Shown one piece after another: positions 8,044 through 14,878 of a DNA stretch of 20,126 nucleotides (the stretch's first letter is position 1; each line of letters begins with the position of its first letter). A program made the translations under genes and the position numbers. The stretch comes from a bacterium UBP6_UBA1177 (GTDB lineage: Bacteria; UBP6; UBA1177). The notes below the pieces were generated by a model, which was not told the origin of the DNA, made no database searches, and was given only the letters and a program-made list of their open reading frames with translations. The stretch is from NCBI GenBank assembly GCA_002310995.1, contig DBYV01000066.1, positions 1 through 20,126 on the forward strand. The letters run 5' to 3'.

Positions 8044-8076
8044 GTTGATGTAAAAATTTGTTTCTGGTGTTTGGAT

Positions 8077-9390
8077 ATGGAAAACAATATTGATTTTAAT
8101 CAACTTGAAAGTTCGATAAATTCTCTCAACCTTGTTTTTGAAGAGAACACGGCAAAAGCGATAAACAGAAATGTTACGGCAAGGAACTGGCTCATCGGCT
8201 TTTATATCGTAAACTACGAGCAGAACGGCAAAGACAGAGCTAAATATGGAGATAAAGTAGTCCGACATCTTGCTGATAGATTAAATCGAAAATCCCTATC
8301 CTATAGAAATTTAATGCTTTACAGACAGTTTTATTTGGAATTTAAAGCACTTGAGCCGCCAATTTTTGACTACGTCCTAAATGAGTTCAAAGCTGATGAA
8401 AGGCTGATTCCAACAATAGAGCCGAGCCTGGTAAATTGTGCAATCACTGATTGCACAATTGGGCAGACAGCGTCTGCCCAATCAAAACAGGAACTCCTTG
8501 AAAGTAATTTGGCAATCGGTGATTGCCAAATTGTGCAAACAGCGTCTGCACAATTAAAACATGATCTCGCTGAAACTAATTTGGCAAACAGTGCCTGCCA
8601 GATTCAAGCACCAATCGGGCAATCAGTGATTGCCCAATTTGATGACAAGCTTCAAATTCCTCCGGAAAAACTGTTTTCACATCTTTCGTTTACCCACTTT
8701 TCGTTGATTTTGAGCGTAGAAAATCCTCTTGCAAGAGTTTTTTACGAACTTGAAACAATCAAAAGCACATGGTCTGTGCGTGAATTGAAGCGACAGATTC
8801 AGACAAATTATTTCGAGCGGAGTGCGATCAGCAGGAATCCTGAAAAAATGAGCAGATATATCCAGTCAGGTTCCGAAAAAATGGAGCTTGCCGAAATAGT
8901 GAAGAGTCCGTTTGTCTATGAATTCTTAGGAATGAAAGACAGCGAGATAATTGAAGAATCTGACTTGGAAGAAGCACTTGTAAATCATCTTGAGAAATTC
9001 ATTCTCGAACTCGGAAACGGTTTTTGTTTTGAAACACGGCAAAAGCGGTTTCTTATTGACGATGACTATTTTTTCTGCGACTTGGTTTTTTATCACCGCA
9101 TTTTGAAGTGTCACGTCCTGATTGACCTGAAAGCGAAAAAAATCAAATATGACGATATTGCGCAGATGAACCTTTATCTCTCATACTACCGGCACAATAT
9201 AATGCAGAGTGACGACAATCCGCCGATCGGAATCCTGATGTGCACTGAAGCCGGAAAAGAACTGGTTAAATATGCCACCGACGGTATTGATGCAAACCTT
9301 TTCATCCAAAAATATAAACTCAATCTTCCTTCTGAAGAGAAATTGACGGAATGGCTTCGAAAAGAAATCGAAAAAGAAGCCAGAAAATAA
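8077..9390 (+). CDS. DUF1016/YhcG family PD-(D/E)XK nuclease with repeat-expanded linker
   Basis: A 437-residue protein. The N-terminal DUF1016_N domain (about 15-105; TARNWLIGFYIVNYEQNG, KSLSYRNLMLYRQFY) is predicted to bind DNA. The C-terminal part starts at HLSFTHFSLIL, includes WSVRELKRQI, and ends in a PD-(D/E)XK nuclease domain with E319, D335 (CDLVFYHR) and D350-x-K352 (LIDLKAKK), where most relatives have E-x-K. Between the domains, residues about 120-188 are three 24-residue repeats containing IGQTASAQ/IVQTASAQ/IGQSVIAQ, built from palindromic DNA. YhcG-type genes commonly accompany restriction loci, but their role is not settled. The ATG at 8077 is preferred over the TTG at 8071, although neither has a strong ribosome site. 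It diverges from hsdMS and is bracketed by 82-bp direct repeats. Confidence 0.9.
   Translation: MENNIDFNQLESSINSLNLVFEENTAKAINRNVTARNWLIGFYIVNYEQNGKDRAKYGDKVVRHLADRLNRKSLSYRNLMLYRQFYLEFKALEPPIFDYVLNEFKADERLIPTIEPSLVNCAITDCTIGQTASAQSKQELLESNLAIGDCQIVQTASAQLKHDLAETNLANSACQIQAPIGQSVIAQFDDKLQIPPEKLFSHLSFTHFSLILSVENPLARVFYELETIKSTWSVRELKRQIQTNYFERSAISRNPEKMSRYIQSGSEKMELAEIVKSPFVYEFLGMKDSEIIEESDLEEALVNHLEKFILELGNGFCFETRQKRFLIDDDYFFCDLVFYHRILKCHVLIDLKAKKIKYDDIAQMNLYLSYYRHNIMQSDDNPPIGILMCTEAGKELVKYATDGIDANLFIQKYKLNLPSEEKLTEWLRKEIEKEARK
8434..8639 (+). repeat. Three 72-nt in-frame tandem repeats made of six palindromes
   Basis: The units start at 8434, 8506 and 8578, exactly 72 nt (24 codons) apart. 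The six dyads, each with 12-nt arms (11 in the second) and a 3-nt centre, are 8434-8460 (perfect), 8458-8482 (perfect), 8506-8532 (perfect), 8529-8555 (one mismatch), 8578-8604 (three mismatches) and 8613-8639 (one mismatch). Arms begin or end in AATT with GGCA/TGCC or GTGCA/TGCAC cores; centres are ACT, AGC, GGT, AGC, AGT and AGT. Neighbouring dyads in units 1 and 2 share their AATT end. In unit 3 an 8-nt spacer separates them. Confidence 0.92.
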
Positions 9391-9395
9391 AAATC

Positions 9396-9477
9396 TTGAC
9401 TCGGAGAATGAGGAAATGCGAGTGGTGATTGCGTTGTGACGCTGAGCGAAGACGACAATTTTTAATCTAATATTAAA
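9396..9477 (+). repeat. 82-bp direct repeat, right copy (flanks the YhcG gene)
   Basis: The partner of 7928-8009 in the same orientation, 1468 bp apart. It begins 5 nt after the YhcG stop codon. It encodes nothing credible. The rest of the 9391-9633 spacer is A+T-rich with no gene. Confidence 0.85.
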
Positions 9478-9612
9478 TTTTTAGTTGATGTTTATTCTAA
9501 AACCTTTATAAAAGATATTTAGGAAAACATTGTTATTTTATATTTTATTCAAAGATTTGTGTTTAAACGGGGTGAAATCAATCCGAGGGCGTTAGTCAAT
9601 AAAATCCGGCCC

Positions 9613-9637
9613 GGTTTTGAAAAAAAGTGAATTTTAT
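9613..9637. repeat. A-tract/GTGA/T-tract motif at the end of the ATPase gene
   Basis: GGTTTTG, seven A, GTGA, then ATTTTATT. On the minus strand the ATPase stop codon (TAA, 9634-9636) opens the motif, so it could act as a weak terminator. It is nearly identical to 11117-11145, at the end of the next minus-strand gene, and related to 2992-3018. Confidence 0.6.
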
Positions 9638-11034
9638 TTATACAAATCCCTGAGTTCAAACAAAAGCAGGTCGTTTTTGTCGGTATTTTCGATTCCGTCA
9701 AAGCCTGAGCGGCTGAAGAAACCATATTTTCTGCAGCTAAGTCCTGCGGCGTTCACCTGTCTGATTTCTTCATCGATCATGGCTTTTGTGAGCGGAGTCG
9801 AGCGGAACTTCGCTTCGTAGAATGTGAAATCTTTACCGTTCTGCGTCACGATGTCGAATTCGCCGTTTCTGCGGTTTGCGGGGTCGTCGTAATAGTATCT
9901 GCCTATTTTTTCGAACGGATTTTCGAGCTCGCACGATTTATTCTTTCTTACAAGATACTGTCGGCAGATCTCCTCGAAACATTTCGGAACATACTGCTCT
10001 TCGAAATCCTGCTGAATGAATCTGTCGAAGAAAACATCGGGATTCATGACATTCAGGCGTGAAAGATTGCGGTAGATGTATTTGAAATAAAAGAGCGAAA
10101 GGTTGTCGCAGATGTAGTAGCCGCATTTTTTCTTGTTGTTCTCGTCGTTTATCGGGGCATATTTTCTGACGAGTTCCATCCGCTGGAGTTTTTCAAGAAT
10201 GTCGGAAAGCGTCGGAGAACTTGAAACTGCCGATTCCGAAAGGATATCGCTGAATTTCACTTTTCCTTTCGCGAGGGTTTCAAAAACTTCGTAGGCGTTG
10301 CCCATTTTCTGGATTTCCGATTTCAGAAACATCACGACTTCGGTTTCCAGACGGCTTCCCGGGCTGGCGATAAGGTCGATGACGTTCTGCCGGACACTTT
10401 TTTCGGAATCAATCAGTCTTGTGTAGTAGGGAACTCCGCCGAAAACCGAATAGAGGCGGACTTTGTCCTCGTCGCTGAAATCCTGATAAAACAAGGCGGC
10501 GTCGGCATAGTCCATCGCTTTGAGGTCGATAATCAGATCAAACCTGCCGAAAAGCGGATTCTGTTTTTCGAGAAGGTTTTTCATCGTGTCAATGTATGAG
10601 CCGCAGAGGATTAGTTTCACTTTTGACTCGTTTTTGTATTTGTCGATCAGGGACTGGATGACGCTGTCGAGCCCTTTGACCACTTTCTGCAAATATGGAT
10701 ATTCGTCGATGACAAGTACCAATTCCTTCTGAGAGGCCTGTTTGAAAACAAAATCGAGAACTTCCTCAATGCTTTTGAAAGCCAGCGGCGGAAAACCCAA
10801 AACATCTGAAATTATTTCGGAAAGTGATGCTACATTGTTCTCCTCAAAAGTTTCTTTGCTTTCAAAATAGACTGATTGAATTTCTGTTTTGCTCAAAGAA
10901 TGCTTTATCAGTTCTGTTTTTCCGATCCTGCGTCTTCCGTAAACTAAAGCTGTCTGCAAACTGTTCTTTGAATAAAAAGAGGCTAATTTTTCAAGCTCGT
11001 TTCTGCGTCCTAAAAAGTTTTCTGAAGCTCTCAT
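9634..11034 (-). CDS. AAA-type ATPase with C-terminal DUF234 nuclease-like domain
   Basis: A 466-residue protein of the archaeal-ATPase/DUF234 type. The ATPase part shows Walker A GRRRIGKT (33-40), Walker B LVLVIDE (105-111) and a sensor-like LILCGS (141-146). A winged-helix-like segment follows (about 250-300; SSPTLSDILEKLQRMELVRKY). The C-terminal DUF234 region has a PD-(D/E)XK pattern: E392-x-D394 (GEFDIV), then E407-x-K409 (YEAKF). The physiological role of this widespread family is not established; it often occurs in multiple copies and in accessory DNA. A promoter (11075-11103) and a perfect inverted repeat (11035-11075) lie just upstream. The GGAGG ribosome site is in the loop of that repeat, about 13 nt from the ATG, which is unusually far. 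It is transcribed toward the YhcG gene. Confidence 0.9.
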   Translation of the reverse strand: MRASENFLGRRNELEKLASFYSKNSLQTALVYGRRRIGKTELIKHSLSKTEIQSVYFESKETFEENNVASLSEIISDVLGFPPLAFKSIEEVLDFVFKQASQKELVLVIDEYPYLQKVVKGLDSVIQSLIDKYKNESKVKLILCGSYIDTMKNLLEKQNPLFGRFDLIIDLKAMDYADAALFYQDFSDEDKVRLYSVFGGVPYYTRLIDSEKSVRQNVIDLIASPGSRLETEVVMFLKSEIQKMGNAYEVFETLAKGKVKFSDILSESAVSSSPTLSDILEKLQRMELVRKYAPINDENNKKKCGYYICDNLSLFYFKYIYRNLSRLNVMNPDVFFDRFIQQDFEEQYVPKCFEEICRQYLVRKNKSCELENPFEKIGRYYYDDPANRRNGEFDIVTQNGKDFTFYEAKFRSTPLTKAMIDEEIRQVNAAGLSCRKYGFFSRSGFDGIENTDKNDLLLFELRDLYK

Positions 11035-11075
11035 TTTTACTCGGTTGCCTCCGACTCAACTTTTACCGAGTAAAA
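11035..11075 (-). promoter_or_regulatory. Inverted repeat in the leader of the ATPase gene
   Basis: Perfect 11-bp arms TTTTACTCGGT (11035-11045) and ACCGAGTAAAA (11065-11075) around 19 nt. One arm abuts the ATG and the other touches the -10 box. The loop holds GTTGAGTCGGAGG on the minus strand, including the only Shine-Dalgarno candidate. It could be an operator or an RNA hairpin that controls translation. Confidence 0.6.
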
Positions 11076-11103
11076 ATATACGATAAAAATCAAGTATTTG
11101 CAA
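11075..11103 (-). promoter_or_regulatory. Promoter of the DUF234 ATPase gene
   Basis: On the minus strand, TTGCAA (11098-11103), a 17-nt spacer and TATATT (11075-11080). Confidence 0.5.
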
Positions 11104-11116
11104 GAAAAAACGCACT

Positions 11117-11145
11117 GGTTTTGAAAAAAAAGTGAATTTTTTATT
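11117..11145. repeat. A-tract/GTGA/T-tract motif at the end of the small gene after carD
   Basis: GGTTTTG, eight A, GTGA, A, six T, ATT. It differs from 9613-9637 only by one extra A and two extra T. The stop codon of the minus-strand gene (11141-11143) is inside it, as in the ATPase copy. Confidence 0.6.
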
Positions 11146-11506
11146 CTGTCGCCGGCTGGCACACTATTTTATAGTCTTTTTTGACGAAATCACTTCTGCC
11201 TTTCGCAAAATTCACGATATTTTTCACAAAAGATGCGGCAATCGAAGCATTTCCGCGCCACTCTTCCGAATAGAAAATCGTGTTTGCCGGATCAAAAGAA
11301 AAAACAGTTTCCTGCTCTGTTTCGCTCAGGTCAACAACCAAAATTAAAGGCATTTTCATTGAGAATTTTTTGTTTGGAAGGATAAAACCTTTAGATTTTG
11401 AATGTTCAAAAGGAAGGGAATACCAGAAAAAATCACAATCTAGCAGTTTTTCGAGATACCATCTGTCTATTCCTGTGACTAAAGTATCAGGTTCTATGGA
11501 TATCAT
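11141..11506 (-). CDS. Small hypothetical protein coupled to carD
   Basis: A 121-residue protein that I do not recognise. It has no signal peptide or membrane segment; the middle is hydrophobic (MPLILVVDLSETEQETVFSFD) and the C-terminus basic and helical-looking (AASFVKNIVNFAKGRSDFVKK). Its ATG follows the carD stop codon directly (TAAATG) with no ribosome site of its own, so it is probably translated by reinitiation after CarD in one transcript. It ends in the A-tract/T-tract motif. Operon position suggests a link to CarD or to general housekeeping, but nothing in the sequence shows this. Confidence 0.75.
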   Translation of the reverse strand: MISIEPDTLVTGIDRWYLEKLLDCDFFWYSLPFEHSKSKGFILPNKKFSMKMPLILVVDLSETEQETVFSFDPANTIFYSEEWRGNASIAASFVKNIVNFAKGRSDFVKKDYKIVCQPATE

Positions 11507-12037
11507 TTAGGAATCAGCTTTGACTTCTTTTGGTTCTTTGGGTTCTTTTATTTTGAAACTATTGTGGATTTTTGTGACCACTTCTTCTTTCGGCAGTTTT
11601 TCTATTATTGAAAGTTCGGTGGCGAGAATATCTTCGGCATCGTTGAGAAGCCTTTCTTCTCCGTAACTTAATCCTTTTCTCTTTTTGAGGAACATCAAAT
11701 CGGATATGACAGTCGCGACATCTGTGATTTTTCCGGTTTTCATCTTTTCCTGAAGCGATCTGTAACGCCTGTTCCAGTTCATTTTCAAAAGATCTAGATT
11801 TTTGTATTTGAAACAACCATAAACATCCTGAACTTCGTCAGGTCCTATCAAAGTTCTAAGCCCCATCTGTTCTGCTGAATCGACTGGAACGATAACGACT
11901 TTGGAACTGTCTGACAGAATGTTTACAACATAACAGGCAACTTCGGAATTTCCCATCATTCTTGATTCGACGGAAACGACTTTTCCAACTCCGTAATTCG
12001 GGTAAACCGCCAGATCGTCGGGTTTGAACTGTTCCAT
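11507..12037 (-). CDS. carD: CarD/CdnL family RNA polymerase-binding regulator
   Basis: A 176-residue protein with the CarD_CdnL_TRCF domain at the N-terminus (about 1-70: FKPDDLAVYPNYGVGKVVSVESR, and VVIVPVDSAEQMGLRTLI), which in the family binds the RNA polymerase beta subunit. The helical C-terminal part (about 80-155: NWNRRYRSLQEKMKTGKITDVATVISDLMFLKKRKGLSYGEERLL) contacts promoter DNA in homologues. Family members stabilise open complexes at rRNA and other promoters. The ATG has GGAGG 7 nt upstream and a near-perfect sigma-70 promoter (12075-12102). The tail KEPKEPKEVKADS is Lys/Glu-rich and probably disordered. The next gene starts directly after the stop codon. Confidence 0.94.
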   Translation of the reverse strand: MEQFKPDDLAVYPNYGVGKVVSVESRMMGNSEVACYVVNILSDSSKVVIVPVDSAEQMGLRTLIGPDEVQDVYGCFKYKNLDLLKMNWNRRYRSLQEKMKTGKITDVATVISDLMFLKKRKGLSYGEERLLNDAEDILATELSIIEKLPKEEVVTKIHNSFKIKEPKEPKEVKADS

Positions 12038-12074
12038 TTAACATCCTCCGAAAAGTAAGAACAAAAACGCCGCC

Positions 12075-12102
12075 ATTATACTCAAAAATCTTCATTTGTC
12101 AA
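12075..12102 (-). promoter_or_regulatory. Consensus sigma-70 promoter of carD
   Basis: On the minus strand, TTGACA (12097-12102), a 16-nt spacer and TATAAT (12075-12080). Both boxes match the consensus exactly, as expected for a strongly expressed gene. Confidence 0.75.
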
Positions 12103-12186
12103 GGTGTTTTAAGAAATTCCTTTTTGATTTCAAATGGTTAAATTTGTAGACTTATTTGACGAATTGTTCAAAGATTAAAAAAGCGT

Positions 12187-12206
12187 AAAAAAACGGAAAC
12201 TCGTTT
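12187..12206 (-). terminator. Terminator-like hairpin after the metallopeptidase gene
   Basis: On the minus strand, AAACG, a 6-nt loop, then CGTTT running into seven T (12187-12206), a few nucleotides after the stop codon at 12212. The stem is short but the U tract is clear. Confidence 0.5.
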
Positions 12207-12211
12207 AGAAA

Positions 12212-14833
12212 TTAAAGAACAAGTGAGCAGCCGCTCGATTTCTTCTTTTTGCCTTCTTCTTTCTGGTTTTCCTCGTCATCCTCGTAGGTCATTTCGTCAT
12301 CGGGCGTGTCTTTGTCTTCGTCTGAGACTTCCTCTTCTTTCGGAGCATCAGCCGATTCAACCGAGATCACCGCAGCTGTTGCAGCTGATGCGGAAACGTT
12401 GACGAACTGGATGTAGTATTTCGCACCTTTTTCAACATCGGGAATGAACCAGCCTTTTGACGAATCGCCTGTTGCTTCTCCGTCTTTTTCGACTTTGATT
12501 GCGTTTTCTCCTTCGACATATTCTATCGGAGCACCTTTTCTGTAATAAATTTTAATTGTCGGGGTTCCGCCGCCGCCGAAACCGCCAAGCATCGAGCTTG
12601 AAGCATCCGCTGCGATTTTTGCACTGAGTTTGAGAGCGTCTTTCGGAGCATCTGCCGGAACATCGAAGTAGTACTGAATGTAAGCCGGGCCGATATTGAT
12701 GGTTTTGTCGCCGTCTTCGATTTCTATTCCGCCGCCGGAACCCATCAGACCGCCCATCGGATCGTCTTCGCCGCCGTTGCTGCCGCCTGCCGGAATATAC
12801 ATTGTATCGGTGATCATCTCGTTTACGCTGCGGGCTCTGACTTCCTCAAAGAAGTTTCTGTCTTCAAGAATTTTCTTGATTTCCTTTGCTTTGCCTTTGA
12901 AGTTGTCGTCTTTCTCAACTTCAGCCATAAGTGTTTCTGCCCAAAGTTTGTAGGAAGCGTTAGCATCGCCTATTGCATAGAGCGTTTTGAGGAAAAGTTT
13001 CGCAAGATTGTCGCGGTGTTTCTGAGTGTCTTTGTCGTTTCCTTTGATAAGCTGGTAAATATCCCAGTTCGAAGCAAGGAAGGGCTGACCGTCCCAGTGA
13101 ACTTCGCCTACGAAATCTTCAAAAACTCTTTTCTTGTTGAGAGCGCTTCTCATGCAGTAAATATCTTTGCCGTCAACGACTTCGACATCCATCTGGGAAG
13201 CCGCGCCGATATCTGCAAAACCTTGGGAAGCATATTCACCTGTGCAGGTGTTGTCGGTCATAATGAAAGCAAACGTGTCTGCCATACCTTCGTGAAGAGC
13301 GCCAGGCTCGACAGTCATACCGTATTTGTCGGTATATTCAAGTCCCATGATTCCAGCTGTGTAGATTGTAGCGTGTCCGAATTCGTGATAGATAACATCG
13401 CCGTCATAACCGAGATCGGCTTTGGTTCCCTGTCCGAAAACAAGAAGGTCGCCTGTTACGCCGAAATCCTTAAGCAGCATGTTCAGCATCGGCTGTTCCT
13501 GCGTGAAGAAAGCGTTGTCGAGCGGAGCAAGCTCGTTGTTTCCCTGCATAATAGCTCCGATATCGTTGAAACTCGGCATAACGAAGTTGCTGATTACGTT
13601 AAGCGGTTTGTCTTTGTCGTTGTTCTGAAGATAGAACTCGTTTTTGGAATCAATGTCCGTGTAAAGCGAACGGATGTAATCGTAAATCTTGGAAGCGTGA
13701 TAGTACATCGAAATTTCCGCGCATCTGTCGATTTTTTCGGGGGTCATGTTCTCTTTTGAGAACTCGTGGCCGCTTTCGCAGTCGTCGTAAATAAAGTTTC
13801 CTTTCTCGCATTTGTTTGCAAGAGCCATCGGATGGCAGACATGAACATTGAATGTCATGCCGCCGAGATCAATACCCATTGATGCAGGATCGATCGCGAC
13901 TTTCGTGTCGTCGTCGGGACAGTTGTAAGCTTTGATCTTTCTGATTCCGTTTGCATCTTTTTCGGTGATCAGCGAACCTACAAGTTTTTCATCAAGCTCG
14001 CTGTCGTCCCATGAAGCAACCCAGGGAAGCTCGACTTCCTCAAGTTCAGGAGTGATCAGCGGGTTAAACTTCCAGATTTTTGCTGTGTCGGTTTCGCTGC
14101 CGTCACAGACAAACTGCTCAACAGGCTCAGTGTCGCCGGTGTCGGCAGGATCGGGCGTTCCAGTGTCGCCTGTATCTGCAGGATCAGGTTCAGTGTTGCC
14201 TGTGTCTGTCTCGTCACCATCTGCGAAGAAGGTTGAGTGGCTCGATTTGATGACTTTGCCGGTAAGTGCGTTGACGATGTGGTAACGGCTGTCTGCAAGA
14301 GTTGCCGGAGCGAATCTGATTTTGTAAGCCGGAACAAATTTGCCGAAATAACGGGTGATGATTTTTTCAGCCATGTAGTTTTTCGGCATGGTTTTGATGT
14401 TTCTAAGAGCCATAGCCGATTTGAGAGCATCTTTCTCGGGGATCATCTTCGTGATGTCGATGTCGATGTCACTGAGACCGTTGTTGATTCTGTCGATTTT
14501 GCCGTTTCTCATTGTGATGACGGTGTAAACGCCTTCAACTTTGATTCCTTTGTAGAAAGGAACAAATTTGTAAATCGAAGCATCTCCGATTTTAACAGCG
14601 CGGAGAAGCTCGGGTTCAACATTTTTGCCGATGTTGAAAGCCTTGTAGAAATCGTTTTTAATAAAATTTTTCAGCGAATCGGTATCCGTTTTAACCTGGA
14701 TATCAAGTCCCGAAACCATAGCGGTAACGCCGTCAATCTTCTTTACTGAAGCGGCCGCAAACAGATTTTTCTGCTCTGCCGAAACTGTCATAACGAACAG
14801 CATGAGAGCAAGAACAACCAAAAGTTTTTTCAT
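12212..14833 (-). CDS. Exported gluzincin metallopeptidase (FTP domain; M36/M4-like)
   Basis: An 873-residue secreted zinc protease. A signal peptide (1-19, MKKLLVVLALMLFVMTVSA) is followed by an FTP-type propeptide (about 45-200; FVPFYKGIKVEGVYTVITMRNGKID). A linker of Asp-Thr-Gly repeats lies at about 206-238 (DTGDTGTPDPADTGDTEP). The catalytic region has HEFGH (483-487) and the downstream HEGMAD, with E515 the likely third zinc ligand and D519. WDGQPFLASNWDIYQL resembles the VH-xx-G-x-x-W/WDL region of fungalysins. The C-terminal part (about 740-840) looks like a beta-sandwich add-on. The end is acidic, then KKKKSSGCSLVL, an odd basic tail with a cysteine five residues from the end. The ATG at 14833 has GGAGG 6 nt upstream; the longer frame from 14869 would add 12 residues before the signal peptide and is rejected. 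Confidence 0.88.
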   Translation of the reverse strand: MKKLLVVLALMLFVMTVSAEQKNLFAAASVKKIDGVTAMVSGLDIQVKTDTDSLKNFIKNDFYKAFNIGKNVEPELLRAVKIGDASIYKFVPFYKGIKVEGVYTVITMRNGKIDRINNGLSDIDIDITKMIPEKDALKSAMALRNIKTMPKNYMAEKIITRYFGKFVPAYKIRFAPATLADSRYHIVNALTGKVIKSSHSTFFADGDETDTGNTEPDPADTGDTGTPDPADTGDTEPVEQFVCDGSETDTAKIWKFNPLITPELEEVELPWVASWDDSELDEKLVGSLITEKDANGIRKIKAYNCPDDDTKVAIDPASMGIDLGGMTFNVHVCHPMALANKCEKGNFIYDDCESGHEFSKENMTPEKIDRCAEISMYYHASKIYDYIRSLYTDIDSKNEFYLQNNDKDKPLNVISNFVMPSFNDIGAIMQGNNELAPLDNAFFTQEQPMLNMLLKDFGVTGDLLVFGQGTKADLGYDGDVIYHEFGHATIYTAGIMGLEYTDKYGMTVEPGALHEGMADTFAFIMTDNTCTGEYASQGFADIGAASQMDVEVVDGKDIYCMRSALNKKRVFEDFVGEVHWDGQPFLASNWDIYQLIKGNDKDTQKHRDNLAKLFLKTLYAIGDANASYKLWAETLMAEVEKDDNFKGKAKEIKKILEDRNFFEEVRARSVNEMITDTMYIPAGGSNGGEDDPMGGLMGSGGGIEIEDGDKTINIGPAYIQYYFDVPADAPKDALKLSAKIAADASSSMLGGFGGGGTPTIKIYYRKGAPIEYVEGENAIKVEKDGEATGDSSKGWFIPDVEKGAKYYIQFVNVSASAATAAVISVESADAPKEEEVSDEDKDTPDDEMTYEDDEENQKEEGKKKKSSGCSLVL

Positions 14834-14878
14834 CTGAAACCTCCGAATTTGATAATAAACCGAAAACAATAGCGGAAC

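Noticed and set aside
8434..8639. CRISPR array
   Set aside because: The repeats are regular in spacing but lie in frame inside a coding sequence, the spacers are not diverse targets, and no cas gene is present. A protein-coding tandem repeat explains the periodicity.
9186..9458. Minus-strand 90-codon frame starting in the right 82-bp repeat
   Set aside because: It looks like the false N-terminus of hsdM only because of the shared repeat, then runs antisense through the YhcG nuclease domain.
2992..11145. Integron-like gene cassettes with attC sites
   Set aside because: The repeats flanking the modules are of unrelated sequence, lack paired GTTRRRY/RYYYAAC core sites, and no tyrosine integron integrase is visible.
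2975..11145. Transposase or integrase driving the island
   Set aside because: No reading frame in the region shows DDE, HUH, serine or tyrosine recombinase motifs, so mobility is inferred only from repeats and content.
13016..13759. Long plus-strand open frame of 247 codons
   Set aside because: It lies opposite the metallopeptidase gene, shows no family motif and has no ribosome site. It follows the codon bias of the opposite strand.
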